Positions 24,529 to 33,374 are shown, counted from the first letter of the stretch. The stretch is 64,000 bases of DNA from Halomarina rubra (GCF_023699475.1 NZ_JALXFV010000002.1:372001-436000), one strand, 5' to 3'. A program made the numbers and translations. The notes: a model not told the origin generated them from the sequence alone.

Positions 24529-25704
24529 TCAGATTCCCTGGCCCATCAGGTGACTGCGAAGCAAGTCGGCGTCCTTGCTGCCCGTGGAGGTGTTGACGAG
24601 CACCAGCGTCGCGTCCTCGTCGAACTCGTCGGCCACCGACCACGCGGCACTCGCTGCAGCCGCAGCCGAGACGCCCATCTCGATGCCCTCGTGACTCGTG
24701 ACCGTCGCCGCGCTCGACAGGATGTCGTCGTCGTCGGTCGCGATGGCCCCACCACCGCTCTCGCGCAGCGCCGTCTGGACCAGCCGCCCTCCCGGTGGGT
24801 CGGGGTCCTCCAGGCCGCCACAGACGGTGTCCGGAACCTCCCACGGCTCGTGGGTCGCCTCACCCGCCTCGAACGCCTCCGTGACCGGCGCACAGCCGCT
24901 GGACTCGCAGGCGTACAGCGCCGGCACGTCCTCGACCAGTCCGAGGTCACGGAACTCCCGTGCTCCCTTGTGGAAGCCGACGAGTCCCTCGGTGCCTTCG
25001 AGCGGGTAGAACACGCCGTCGGGGACCTGCCAGTCGAGCGCTTCGAGAACCTCGTACGCGAGCGTCTTCGACCCTTCGTGGCGGTACGGCGTCTCGAAGG
25101 CGTTCAACGAGTACGGCGCGTCGTCGGCTTCACGAGCCCCTTCGAACGCTCCGCGCGCGTCGGGCAGTCGTCCTTCGACGACACGCATGTCCCCGCCGTG
25201 GACGTTGATCATCGCCTTGTTGAGGAACGTCGACCGGGAGGGGACGAACGACCGACTGGTGAGGCCAGCACGTGCGGCGAACGCCGCCATCGACTGGCCC
25301 GCGTCGCCCGTCGTCGCGAGCGCGACCTCCTCCGCGCCGTGTTGGGCGGCCGCCGCCACTGACAGCGCCAGCCCGCGGTCCTTGACGGTTCCCGTCGGGT
25401 TCTGCCCCTCGTCCTTGACGAGCACGCGCCCGACGCCGAGTTCCTCGGCGAGGCGCGGTGCGTCGAGCAATGGGGTCGCCCCCTCACCGAGCCACGACCG
25501 GGCCTCGGTCGGGAACGGCAACAGGTCGTCGTACTTCCCCGGACCGGCCGGACGCGATTCGAGCTGCTCGCGCGAGAGCCGAATCGACTCGTAGTCGTAG
25601 GTCGCGTCGAGCGATTTCCCCTCGGGGTGGTGGCTCGTCGTCGCGTCGAACCGCTCGTCGGTCTCCGGGCAGACGAGACCGTCGAACGCCGAAGTCGTCT
25701 CCAT
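24529..25704 (-). CDS. thrC: Threonine synthase-like PLP enzyme
   Basis: 391 residues from ATG at 25704; fold-type II PLP enzyme. The N-terminal DGLVCPETDERFDATTSHH segment resembles the ribbon-like start of threonine synthases, followed by LGEGATPLLDAPRLAEELG. The PLP Lys is in GTVKDRGLAL, and the glycine-rich phosphate loop is TGDAGQSMAAFAA. Later, YPLEGTEGLVGFHKGAREF and a Cys-rich ACESSGCAPVT occur. The likely reaction is O-phosphohomoserine to threonine; a threonine dehydratase-like activity cannot be excluded. Start chosen because TATA-like CTTAGTC lies ~27 bases upstream; the longer start at 25794 overlaps the divergent gene. Confidence 0.85.
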   Translation of the reverse strand: METTSAFDGLVCPETDERFDATTSHHPEGKSLDATYDYESIRLSREQLESRPAGPGKYDDLLPFPTEARSWLGEGATPLLDAPRLAEELGVGRVLVKDEGQNPTGTVKDRGLALSVAAAAQHGAEEVALATTGDAGQSMAAFAARAGLTSRSFVPSRSTFLNKAMINVHGGDMRVVEGRLPDARGAFEGAREADDAPYSLNAFETPYRHEGSKTLAYEVLEALDWQVPDGVFYPLEGTEGLVGFHKGAREFRDLGLVEDVPALYACESSGCAPVTEAFEAGEATHEPWEVPDTVCGGLEDPDPPGGRLVQTALRESGGGAIATDDDDILSSAATVTSHEGIEMGVSAAAAASAAWSVADEFDEDATLVLVNTSTGSKDADLLRSHLMGQGI

Positions 25705-25787
25705 GGTCGTCGTTCCGTGGGGACCGACTAAGCCGTGTCCGTCTCGGCTCGGGGTGGCTTTTTGACGTCGCCGGGAGTGGTCGGCGT

Positions 25788-27050
25788 ATGACACGGGTTG
25801 CGGTCGTCGGCGGTGGGCTCGCGGGGTTGGTCGCGGCCCGCCACCTGACCGAGTCGGGCGTCGACGTCGAGGTGTTGGAGCGCGAACGAACGGTCGGCGG
25901 ACGGGTCAGGACGACCCGCGAGGACGGGTTCACGTTCGACCGGGGGTTCCAGGTGCTGTTCACGGCGTACCCCGCGGTCCAGCGCGAACTCGACCTCCGG
26001 GCGCTCTCGCTCCGACGGTTCACGCCCGGCGCGGTGCTCGCTCGCCCCGGCCACCGCTCGGTGCTGTCCGACCCGCTCCGGAACCCGGGAGCGGCGACAG
26101 AGACGCTGTTCAACCGGGACGTCCGTTTTTCCGACAAACTGCGGACGTTCAAGCTCCAGCGCGAACTCCGCCACCGCGACCCCGACGACATCCTCGACGC
26201 CCACGACGGCAGCATCGAGGAGTACCTCGCAGAGCGAGGGTTCTCCCGCGAGTACGTCGAGAACTTCGCCGCACCGTTCTACGGCGGCATCACGCTCGAC
26301 CGGTCGCTCGGAACGTCGAGTGCGGTCTTCGAGTACACGTTCAAGATGCTCACCGAGGGCGACATCGCCGTCCCGGCCGCGGGGATGGGAGCTATCAGCG
26401 AGCAACTGGCCGACCGCGCCACGACCGCGGGCGCGACGGTCCGGACCGGCGTCGCCGTCAGGAGCCTTGACCACTCCGACGACGGTGCGACGGTCGAGAC
26501 GAGCGTCGGCGAGGAGTCGGTCGACGCGGTCGTCGTCGCCACCGACCCGAAGACCGCCGGCGAGTTGACCGGCGTCGCGACGCCGACCGAGACCAACGGC
26601 TGTGTCACGCAGTACTTCTCGCTCCCGGAACACGTCGACCTCGCGACCGGCAAGCGCCTGCTGCTCAACACCGCCGACGCGCGGCCGAACCAGGTCGTCC
26701 CGCTCACCGACGTCGCATCCGAGTACGCCCCCGACGGCGAGCAACTGCTGTCGGCGACGTTCCTCGGCACGCCGAGTCGGGACGACGACGTCCTCGCGAG
26801 CGAGGTCCGCGAGGCCCTCGAATCGTGGTACCCGTCGCGTCGGTTCGTCGAACTCGACCTGTTGCGGACCGACCGCGTCCCGTTCGCCCAGTTCGCACAA
26901 CCGCCTGGGTTCCGTCGCTCCCTCCCGGCACCCGAGGCACCCGACGGACCGGTCGTCCTCGCCGGCGACTACACCCAGTGGTCCTCGATCAACGGCGCGC
27001 TCGACAGCGGGCGGGTCGCCGCGAACGCCGTCCTGGACCGCTTCGACTGA
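25788..27050 (+). CDS. FAD-dependent oxidoreductase (protoporphyrinogen/phytoene oxidase-like)
   Basis: 420 residues. The N-terminal dinucleotide-binding motif is VAVVGGGLAGLVAARHL, with Glu (VEVLERERTVGGRVRT) and the FDRGFQVLFTAYP segment of amine oxidase/phytoene desaturase flavoproteins. The C-terminal FAD site is VVLAGDYTQWSSINGALDSG. The family acts on carotenoids, porphyrins or amines; the substrate cannot be told from sequence. The start is ATG at 25788 with TATA-like GCTTTTTGACG ~27 bases upstream. It is divergent from the threonine synthase-like gene, 83 bases apart. Confidence 0.85.
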   Translation: MTRVAVVGGGLAGLVAARHLTESGVDVEVLERERTVGGRVRTTREDGFTFDRGFQVLFTAYPAVQRELDLRALSLRRFTPGAVLARPGHRSVLSDPLRNPGAATETLFNRDVRFSDKLRTFKLQRELRHRDPDDILDAHDGSIEEYLAERGFSREYVENFAAPFYGGITLDRSLGTSSAVFEYTFKMLTEGDIAVPAAGMGAISEQLADRATTAGATVRTGVAVRSLDHSDDGATVETSVGEESVDAVVVATDPKTAGELTGVATPTETNGCVTQYFSLPEHVDLATGKRLLLNTADARPNQVVPLTDVASEYAPDGEQLLSATFLGTPSRDDDVLASEVREALESWYPSRRFVELDLLRTDRVPFAQFAQPPGFRRSLPAPEAPDGPVVLAGDYTQWSSINGALDSGRVAANAVLDRFD

Positions 27051-27143
27051 GCCACGGCGGCGAACTCTCGGCCGTCACTTCTGTAACTCCGACGACCGTT
27101 TCGAAACGGTTATGTCGCCGTACTCGTTTCTCCTGTTCGCGAG

Positions 27144-27197
27144 ATGGTCACACACACCAGAGAGAGGGTCCGGGACGGAAGCGAGGGACGGCGGTGA
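27144..27197 (+). CDS. 17-residue leader ORF overlapping the Cys-rich gene
   Basis: ATG at 27144; product MVTHTRERVRDGSEGRR, stop overlapping the next GTG start by GTGA (27194-27197). A TATA-like GGTTATGTC at 27109-27117 is about 30 bases upstream of this ATG and ~80 upstream of the main GTG. A leaderless transcript would therefore start at the mini-ORF, with the main gene translated by coupling. It may be a chance ORF. Confidence 0.4.
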   Translation: MVTHTRERVRDGSEGRR

Positions 27198-27559
27198 ACT
27201 GCGTCGGCTGTGGGCTCGGTGCGGGCTACAATCGGGCCGTCGTCGACACGATTCACGACACCGAGATGGGCGGGTTCTGCTTCCGGTGTGAGGAGGCCGA
27301 GTTCGGCCGGAGCCTGGACCGGGGGGACTGGACCGCATCGGGTGACTGTGCGTTCTGTGACCGCGACGGCTTCTACGCGCTCCCAGAGTGGAAGCCGTAC
27401 TGCGAGGAGGTCGCGGGGCGGACCGTCTGTAAGGTCGACTACCGCGTCACCGACGAGACGCTCCGATTCTGTGACGAACACTTCGTCTGTCTCCACGAGA
27501 GCGCGAAGCCCCAGGACGCAGGCATCCAGACCCGCGACGACCCCCGACTCCGGGAGTAG
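27194..27559 (+). CDS. Cys-rich small protein, probable multi-zinc binder
   Basis: 121 residues from GTG at 27194. Three Cys pairs (CVGC at 3-6, CFRC at 29-32, CAFC near 52-55) and further single Cys and His (YCEEV, VCKVDY, FCDEHFVCLH) make at least two zinc knuckles likely. From memory I associate the pattern with a haloarchaeal Cys-rich family (DUF7558); not certain. There are no membrane spans. Possibly a nucleic acid- or protein-binding zinc protein. The gene is preceded by an overlapping mini-ORF and converges with the phosphoesterase gene. Confidence 0.65.
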   Translation: MNCVGCGLGAGYNRAVVDTIHDTEMGGFCFRCEEAEFGRSLDRGDWTASGDCAFCDRDGFYALPEWKPYCEEVAGRTVCKVDYRVTDETLRFCDEHFVCLHESAKPQDAGIQTRDDPRLRE

Positions 27560-27622
27560 TCTCTCTCCTCGCTCTGTCTCTCCTCCTCGGCCGCTCCCGC
27601 TCGGCCCGAGGCGACCCCGTCC

Positions 27623-28321
27623 TCACAGCAGGCGTCGAAACTCGCCGAGCGGCGGGAACGTCCGCGTCTCGTCGGCGGCTTCGTCGCGCACGACCGGGCG
27701 GAATCGGTCGACGTCGTCGACCAGCGGCGACCGGTCGTCAGTGCGCCGCCCGTACCGGCCGTTGACCGCGACGCCGCCCGCGAACCTGGTGAACGCCGGG
27801 AGGACGAGCACGTCCGCGCCGCGGTAGACGCCCTCGCCGTGGAGGTAACACGGCCAATCGTCGCCCTCGACGGTGATCTTCGGGTGGTCGTGGCCGACGA
27901 CGTAGCGCGGTGCGTCGAGGTCGGGTGCGGCGTGACCGTGACAGACGACGGTGCCGTCGCCGAGACGATACTCCGTCTCGGTCGGTCCGCCCCACACCGA
28001 GTCCAGCATCGTGTCGTGGTTGCCCGGCGTGACGACGAGTCGAGCGTCGGCGTCCGCGACGACGCCGCGGAGCGCGTCGAGACTGTCGGGCACGTCGTCG
28101 GGGACCGTCGAGAACGCGTGGAGGACGTCGCCCGCGAACACCACCTCCTCGGGTACGAACCGGTCGAGGAGCGCTGCGAGGCGCTCGCGGAGGTCGTCGC
28201 GCTCACCCAGCGAGAACTCGACGGCGCTCTGCGCGTCCCGCCCGAGGTGGAGGTCCGCGAGGACGAGCGTGCCGTCGATACAGACCGCGCGGTCGGCGAA
28301 GGCGGGTGTGGCGAGGCTCAC
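27623..28321 (-). CDS. Calcineurin-like metallophosphoesterase
   Basis: 232 residues. Metal motifs are LADLHLG (Asp, His), FAGDVLH (Asp), TPGNHD (Asn, His), CHGHA (His) and VGHDHP (GHxH). All expected ligands are present. The family is the archaeal SbcD-like phosphoesterase group often linked to Lhr-type helicases; here it follows a J-domain gene instead. It starts with GTG in a GTGA overlap with that gene's stop (28318-28321), so the two form an operon. Substrate unknown: nucleotide or nucleic acid. Confidence 0.85.
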   Translation of the reverse strand: MSLATPAFADRAVCIDGTLVLADLHLGRDAQSAVEFSLGERDDLRERLAALLDRFVPEEVVFAGDVLHAFSTVPDDVPDSLDALRGVVADADARLVVTPGNHDTMLDSVWGGPTETEYRLGDGTVVCHGHAAPDLDAPRYVVGHDHPKITVEGDDWPCYLHGEGVYRGADVLVLPAFTRFAGGVAVNGRYGRRTDDRSPLVDDVDRFRPVVRDEAADETRTFPPLGEFRRLL

Positions 28322-28926
28322 GCGGGCTCTGCCTGCTCGCTCGCCGAGGCGTACGCCTCCTGGAGTTCGCGGAACGTCTCGGGGTCGCCGCCGTGGTCGG
28401 GGTGGGCGGTCTTCACCTGCTCGCGGTACGCCTCCCGAATCTCGTCCCGGTCGGCCGTCGTCGGGAGACCGAGGTGGGCGAACGCCGACGGGTCCATCAG
28501 GCCGTCCTCTTCGTCGGGGGTGACCGAGACCTCCGGCGTCTCGAAGGGGAGTCGGCGACCCAGTCCCATCCCCGGCAGTTCGTGTTCGACGAGGACGGCG
28601 TGGGAGTGGCCGTCCGCGAGGTCGTCGATGGCGAGGAACGCCCGGGCGTCGAAGGTGATGGCGACGTCGCGCTTCGGGAGGTAGAAGTCGACGGTGTGGC
28701 CCTCGACGAAGTGGTTCTCGGCGAACGGCTCGTCGATGAGACCGAGGTACTCCCGAATCTCGCCTCGGCGTCGCGACTCGCCGTCCGCCCGCGGCCCCTG
28801 CTGTGGGGGGTCCGGGAACAGTCGGCCACCGACGACGAACGCGCAGGCTGCGACGAGGCTCATCCCGACGCCGATGAGCACCCCGAGGAACAGCCAGTTC
28901 GGCAGCGTGACCAGCACCGTGTTCAC
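28318..28926 (-). CDS. Membrane-anchored J-domain protein
   Basis: 202 residues from GTG at 28926. An N-terminal membrane span (residues ~8-33) is followed by a cytosolic region with a beta-rich module around residues 60-125. The C-terminal J-domain runs from HLGLPTTADRDEIREAYRE with the HPD motif (TAHPDHGGD) near its middle. The family recruits and stimulates Hsp70 (DnaK). Its anchoring suggests a membrane-proximal chaperone task (inference). Longer starts upstream give an Arg-rich tail and cross into the PAC2 gene, so are rejected. Coupled to the phosphoesterase by GTGA. Confidence 0.8.
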   Translation of the reverse strand: MNTVLVTLPNWLFLGVLIGVGMSLVAACAFVVGGRLFPDPPQQGPRADGESRRRGEIREYLGLIDEPFAENHFVEGHTVDFYLPKRDVAITFDARAFLAIDDLADGHSHAVLVEHELPGMGLGRRLPFETPEVSVTPDEEDGLMDPSAFAHLGLPTTADRDEIREAYREQVKTAHPDHGGDPETFRELQEAYASASEQAEPA

Positions 28927-28990
28927 ACCGCTCTTTGGGCGACGGGCTTGAAGAATCTCTCGGGAGCGAGTTACCAGGTCCGGGCGGTGC

Positions 28991-29731
28991 CTACCCGATG
29001 TACCGCAGGTCGTCGTCGCTCGGCGACGGTCCCTGTTCCATCTCTTGGATCTTCCGGACGACCTCCTCCATCTCCTCGGCGCGCTCTTCGAGGGAGTCGT
29101 AACCGACGTCGAACTCCTCGATGGTCTGGAGAACTTCGAGCACCGCACGGGCGCTCTTGGGGTCGACGAGGTAGCCCGAGGTCTCGCCCATCAGGCAGGC
29201 GGCGGGGACGTCCCGACGTTCGCCGAGACCGAGCAGGAGGCCCGAGACGCCGACGATTCCGCCGGCCGGTTCGTCCTCGCGGAACTCGACGTGCGGGTCC
29301 AACTCCTCGATGAGATCGTCGTCGGAGGCGGCGGCGATGACGCCGTACTCCTCGATGAGTTCGCCGGTCGGGACGCCGCCGAGCGCGAACACGCGTTCGA
29401 CCCCGTGGTCCTCGGCGACGTCGAGGACGGTGTCGGCCACCCGGTAGTGACCGACGGTGTCCTGTGCCTGGTGGTCGCCGGTGAGCACGAGCATGTCCGT
29501 CTCGGGGATGGCGTGGAACTCCAGACACGCCAACTGCGAGCGTCCCTCCTCGACGGTCACCTGCGGCGGGAAGTGCTCGGAGTAGAGCCGTGCGACGAGT
29601 GTGGCGTCGAACTCTTCCAGGAGGTGTTCGGCGGCGAGCTTCCCGACGTGGCCGACGCCCGGGAGCCCCTCCACCAGCACCGGCGCGTCCAGAGCGGCCT
29701 CCGCGACGTGCTCGACCTCGAATTCGTCCAT
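28991..29731 (-). CDS. PAC2-family proteasome assembly chaperone homologue
   Basis: 246 residues from ATG at 29731; an alternative GTG at 29740 overlaps the nop10 stop by GTGA and would add three residues. The fold resembles PAC2: PVLVEGLPGVGHVGKLAAEHL at the start, then DMLVLTGDHQAQ and FALGGVPTGEL, with a GETSGYLVDPKSA segment. The C-terminus is a charged helix. In eukaryotes PAC1-PAC2 chaperones build the 20S ring; the archaeal protein's role is less certain. It is the third gene of an eIF2-alpha/Nop10/PAC2 run, a pairing of translation, rRNA modification and proteasome-related genes seen widely in archaea. Confidence 0.85.
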   Translation of the reverse strand: MDEFEVEHVAEAALDAPVLVEGLPGVGHVGKLAAEHLLEEFDATLVARLYSEHFPPQVTVEEGRSQLACLEFHAIPETDMLVLTGDHQAQDTVGHYRVADTVLDVAEDHGVERVFALGGVPTGELIEEYGVIAAASDDDLIEELDPHVEFREDEPAGGIVGVSGLLLGLGERRDVPAACLMGETSGYLVDPKSARAVLEVLQTIEEFDVGYDSLEERAEEMEEVVRKIQEMEQGPSPSDDDLRYIG

Positions 29732-29736
29732 GGCCC

Positions 29737-29919
29737 TCACTCGCGCTCGCGGCGCTTAAGTGCGCGTCGGTACTCCCCGTAGCGGTCCGTGGGGTCGAAC
29801 GGCGCGGGCGCGCTGTTGACCGCCCGCGCACCACACTCGGGGCAGGTGTCACCGAGCGTGTACACCGGCCGGTCGTGGGCCGCCTCCCAGTCGCCACAGA
29901 CGTGGATGTCCGACTTCAC
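29737..29919 (-). CDS. nop10: Nop10, H/ACA ribonucleoprotein subunit
   Basis: 60 residues from GTG at 29919; part of the box H/ACA complex (with Cbf5, Gar1 and L7Ae) that makes pseudouridine in rRNA. The start MKSDIHVCGDWEAAHDRPVYTLG carries the first Cys, and TCPECGARAVNSAPA has CxxC of the zinc site, then the helical tail PTDRYGEYRRALKRRE. Only three Cys are clear here, one fewer than the four of the standard zinc ribbon. Three bases after the eIF2-alpha stop. Confidence 0.93.
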   Translation of the reverse strand: MKSDIHVCGDWEAAHDRPVYTLGDTCPECGARAVNSAPAPFDPTDRYGEYRRALKRRERE

Positions 29920-29922
29920 GCG

Positions 29923-30723
29923 TTACTCGTCTTCGGTCTGGCGCTCGCGGTGGAACCCGGCGGTGCCGCCGAGGTCGCTCATCGCGACGCGGGCGCGCTC
30001 GGCGCTCTGTTCGAGGGCGTCCTCGGCCGTCTTGTAGTTCGGCGCTTTCACCTTCACGCGGTACTCGGGTGCGCCGATGTACGTGACGCTCAACTCGATC
30101 TCATCGGGCACCTCGCCGTTGCCCTCGGCGGCTTCGAGCGCCTCTCGGACGTCGTCGACGCCCTCGGGACTCGCCGAACGAAGCTGGAGGTACCCCGTGA
30201 CGTTGACGTACGGGACGGAGACGTTCTCGCGGGCGGTCTCGACGATGGCCGCACGCTCCTCGTCGGAGAGGTCCGTCGACTCGAGCGCCTCGTCGCCGTG
30301 GATGGCGGCCTCCTCGAAGCCGTCGTACAGCGAGCCGAACTCGCCGTACAGTTCGTTGGCCACCGTCGAGTACGTCTCGTCGGACATCTCCTCGCCGAAC
30401 GCGAGGGTCATCCACTTGTCGGCCTTCCGCTCGTTCTTCCACTCCTGGATCTTCTCCGAGCGCTGGTGGTCGTTGACGTCCTTGATAGAGAGGTCGATCT
30501 GCTGGCTGGACTCGTTGATCTCCAGCACCTTACAGACGACCGTCTCGTCGACCGTGACGTGGTCGCGGACGTTCTTGATCCACCCGCTGGCGACCTCGCT
30601 GACGTGGACGAGGCCACGGCGGTCCTCGTACTCCTCGAGGTCGACGAACACGCCGAAGTCCTTGATCTCCTCTACCTTCCCGACGACGAGTTCACCGGGC
30701 TCTGGCCAGCCACTGAATTTCAT
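29923..30723 (-). CDS. eif2a: Translation initiation factor aIF2 subunit alpha
   Basis: 266 residues; the alpha subunit of the ternary complex that brings initiator tRNA to the small ribosomal subunit. An S1 domain (residues ~10-90) begins at [20 protein letters not shown] and includes RGLVHVSEV. The central helical domain is [19 protein letters not shown]. The C-terminal alpha-beta domain ends at [17 protein letters not shown]. The start is ATG at 30723, with TATA-like GTTTAACCC ~27 bases upstream. The rpl44e/rps27e pair that often precedes it in archaea is not upstream here. Confidence 0.94.
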   Translation of the reverse strand: MKFSGWPEPGELVVGKVEEIKDFGVFVDLEEYEDRRGLVHVSEVASGWIKNVRDHVTVDETVVCKVLEINESSQQIDLSIKDVNDHQRSEKIQEWKNERKADKWMTLAFGEEMSDETYSTVANELYGEFGSLYDGFEEAAIHGDEALESTDLSDEERAAIVETARENVSVPYVNVTGYLQLRSASPEGVDDVREALEAAEGNGEVPDEIELSVTYIGAPEYRVKVKAPNYKTAEDALEQSAERARVAMSDLGGTAGFHRERQTEDE

Positions 30724-30860
30724 ACTGAATGGGTAACCGACTCGCGGGGTTAAACCCACCGTCATTCGCGGTCGGGTCGTGAACCGCACTCGGTGTCGCC
30801 CCAACTCCCGCATCACCTCGGCATCGGCAGTTATGCCGTGTCGGCGAGTAGACACCACCG

Positions 30861-31658
30861 ATGCCCGACATCGACCTGACGCTGCTCGACCGCGGTCGCG
30901 TCCACGCCGACACGAACTTCGTCGTCGACGGCGCCGCCGTCGCGACGGCCTCCGACCAGGACCCGGAGCACGACTACGCCGAGTTCGTCGTCTGGAACAT
31001 GGTCATCGACACGCCCGAGATGACCGTCCTCTGGGACACCGGCTCCCATCCGGAAGCGGGCGACGGCTACTGGCCCGAGCCGCTGTACGAGGCGTTCGCG
31101 CACGTCGACGCCGCCGCCCACCCGCTCGACGGCGACCTCGACGACGCGGGCTACGACCTCGGAGACATCGACGCCGTCGTGATGAGCCACCTCCACCTCG
31201 ACCACGCCGGGGGCCTGAAGGAGTTCGCGGGCACCGAAGTCCCCGTCTACGTCCACCGCGAGGAGTTGCCGTTCGCGTACTACTCCGCGAAGACGACGGA
31301 GGGCTCCATCGCGTACTTCGCGCCGGACTTCGACCACGACCTGAACTGGCAGGTTGTCCACGGCGACCGCTCGGAACTCGTCCCGGGCGTCGAGTTGCTC
31401 CACCTCCCGGGGCACACGCCGGGACTCATGGGGGCGCTCATCAGACGCGACGCCGGTAACGTCCTCCTCGTCGGCGACGAGGCGTACGTCGACGCGAACT
31501 ACGAGGACGGGCAGTCGATGGGTGCGGGCCTGCTGTGGTCGACCCGTGACTGGCGCTCCAGCCTCTCGTACGCACGCGACCTCGAACGACGTCACGACGC
31601 GACGGTGCTGCTCGGCCACGACCTCGACCGGTTCGAGCGGGTCCGCGAGGAGCTGTAG
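30861..31658 (+). CDS. MBL-fold hydrolase, AHL-lactonase-like
   Basis: 265 residues. The zinc motif HLHLDHAGG is complete (HxHxDH), then [12 protein letters not shown] (metal His) and GDEAY (bridging Asp), with LLGHDLDR at the end (last His). The layout and the extra Tyr after the metal Asp match N-acyl homoserine lactonases of the AiiA group, though other MBL hydrolases fit too. Cytoplasmic, with no signal peptide. The promoter is a CAGTTATGCC at ~-27 from the ATG at 30861. It is divergent from eif2a with only 137 bases between starts. Substrate unknown. Confidence 0.85.
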   Translation: MPDIDLTLLDRGRVHADTNFVVDGAAVATASDQDPEHDYAEFVVWNMVIDTPEMTVLWDTGSHPEAGDGYWPEPLYEAFAHVDAAAHPLDGDLDDAGYDLGDIDAVVMSHLHLDHAGGLKEFAGTEVPVYVHREELPFAYYSAKTTEGSIAYFAPDFDHDLNWQVVHGDRSELVPGVELLHLPGHTPGLMGALIRRDAGNVLLVGDEAYVDANYEDGQSMGAGLLWSTRDWRSSLSYARDLERRHDATVLLGHDLDRFERVREEL

Positions 31659-31727
31659 GGCTCGCTCGCGTGGCCGGTGGTCTCGACAGTCGGTACAGTC
31701 TTGCCACCCGAGTCGTAGTCGCTACGC

Positions 31728-32624
31728 ATGACCGACGAGACGCCAATCGGGGCGAAACGCGCGAGTCGGAGCATCGGGCGCATCCCGTTCGGGTCGGCGA
31801 CGCTCGACGGCCGGTTCGACGGGATTCCCGCGGGGAGCGCCGTGTTGCTCGTGGGCGCACCCGACGCCGGGACCGACGCCTACGCCCACACGCACGCCGC
31901 ACAGCTGATGACCGCGCGGTACCACCCCGGACTCTACGGCGGTCGCGTCTCCGACCCCGCGGTCCTCCCCGACGAGGTTCACTACGTCACGCTCGACCGT
32001 TCTCGCCGGCACCTCCTCCACGAGATGGACGCCGTGTTGGGTCCCCGTCGGTTCAACACGCTCACCGAGCACCTGCACGTCGAGGACTTCTCGGAGGCGT
32101 TCCTCGACCTCACGCCGATGCCGGCGGCGCTCCGCCGAGCGGGTCGCCCCGACGAAACTGCCGTCCGAAACGGCGACCGACGGCCGGGGGCGACCGCGGC
32201 CGAGCATCGACCGGCGTCGTTCGACGAACTGCTGGACGCGGTCGCCGACTACGTCGCGAGCGTCGGCGACGGGAACATGGTCGTGTTCGACTCGCTGACG
32301 GCGCTCAACGGCGCGACGGCGTTCGGACTCTCGCAGGCGGACGTCGCCGGCTTCCTCGCCGGTCTCCAGAGCGCCGCCGAGTCCTGGGACGGGGTGGTGT
32401 CGGTGCTCCACCACGCCCGCCCCGAGACCGTCCGAGCCGACGAGATCGTCAACACCGCGCTCCACGGCTGTCTGTACTTCTACACCAACGACAGCGGGAC
32501 GACCGCCCAGAAGACGATGCGTATCGGCGAGTTCGGCGGCGCACTCAGCCGTCGGCGGCAGGTCGTCTACGACACGCAGGTGACGGAGTCGGGGTTCGTC
32601 GTCAGCAGCAACCGGCGGGTCTGA
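31728..32624 (+). CDS. RecA/KaiC-like protein with degenerate P-loop
   Basis: 298 residues. It has the RecA-like core layout of KaiC-type ATPases of haloarchaea. The Walker A-like GAPDAGTD at ~43-50 lacks the essential Lys and Ser/Thr. The Walker B-like VVFDSLTAL is kept, followed by LHHARPETVRADEIVNTALHG. It therefore probably binds nucleotide weakly or not at all. Similar proteins are annotated as HTR-like or RecA-superfamily in haloarchaea, from memory. It could act in signalling near the DICT-domain gene that converges with it. Function uncertain. Confidence 0.65.
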   Translation: MTDETPIGAKRASRSIGRIPFGSATLDGRFDGIPAGSAVLLVGAPDAGTDAYAHTHAAQLMTARYHPGLYGGRVSDPAVLPDEVHYVTLDRSRRHLLHEMDAVLGPRRFNTLTEHLHVEDFSEAFLDLTPMPAALRRAGRPDETAVRNGDRRPGATAAEHRPASFDELLDAVADYVASVGDGNMVVFDSLTALNGATAFGLSQADVAGFLAGLQSAAESWDGVVSVLHHARPETVRADEIVNTALHGCLYFYTNDSGTTAQKTMRIGEFGGALSRRRQVVYDTQVTESGFVVSSNRRV

Positions 32625-32645
32625 CCCGTCGAGAACGGGTCGCGC

Positions 32646-33374
32646 TCAGGGGTCGCTGCCGCCGTCGGTCTGGATGAGCCCGTACGTCGACGTGAGGTGG
32701 TCGACGATCCAGTCGACCGTGCTCGGGTCGTACGTCCAGAAGCCGTAGAACTCGCGGTCGCCGCGCTCCTCGGCCAGCAGGGCGCACTTGTTGGAGTCGA
32801 CGCCCGCGCCGTCGTAGACGACGAACCACGACTTCGCGATCTCCTCGGCGCGTTCTGCGTGGATCACGAAACCGTCGTGGCTCGGGAGTTCGGTGTCGGG
32901 GTAGCCGTAGGCGTGGACGCTCAGGTTCTCCTTGCTCCCGAGCTGTTCGTAGACGTCCATCTGGGAGTCGATGATGGAGACGTTCTGGAACCCAGAGTGG
33001 ATCTCCCCGGCCCCGATTCGCCAGGCACGGTCCTCGATCTCCCGTGAGGCCGACACCATCTGCTCGATGTCGTAGGAGGTGAACATCGTCTCGTCGAGGT
33101 GGTCGAGAATCGTGGTCCGTGCGCCCTCGAAGTGTGGTTCGGTGTCGCGGCGTGGGTTGAGCACCTCCTCGAGGCCGACGGCGGTGAGGAACTCGTCGTC
33201 CTTGCTGAGGACGACGTACTCGCGTGGTCCGTCGGTCGCGTCGGCCGCTTCGACGGTGAGGTTGCGGTCCGCGAAGCGCTCGCGGAGGTCTGCGGCGGCG
33301 TCGCTGTCGGCGTTGAACACGGTCAACGTCATCTCGTGGGCTTCGACGCCGGAAATCAGTTCTGTGAGCGACAT
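32646..33374 (-). CDS. DICT sensory domain protein
   Basis: 242 residues. The central region reads FTSYDIEQMVSASREIEDRAWRIGAGEIHSGFQ-like text (kept in parts here), then HAYGYPDTELPSHDGFVIHAERAEEIAKSWFVVYDG, which fits the DICT domain linked with diguanylate cyclases and two-component proteins. N-terminal ~100 residues: MSLTELISGVEAHEMTLTV and a beta-rich module with DGPREYVVLSKDDEFL. No membrane span is present. It is likely an intracellular sensor without an output domain of its own. The promoter is GCATATATCC at ~-27 from ATG 33374. A partner may be the convergent RecA-like gene. Confidence 0.75.
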   Translation of the reverse strand: MSLTELISGVEAHEMTLTVFNADSDAAADLRERFADRNLTVEAADATDGPREYVVLSKDDEFLTAVGLEEVLNPRRDTEPHFEGARTTILDHLDETMFTSYDIEQMVSASREIEDRAWRIGAGEIHSGFQNVSIIDSQMDVYEQLGSKENLSVHAYGYPDTELPSHDGFVIHAERAEEIAKSWFVVYDGAGVDSNKCALLAEERGDREFYGFWTYDPSTVDWIVDHLTSTYGLIQTDGGSDP

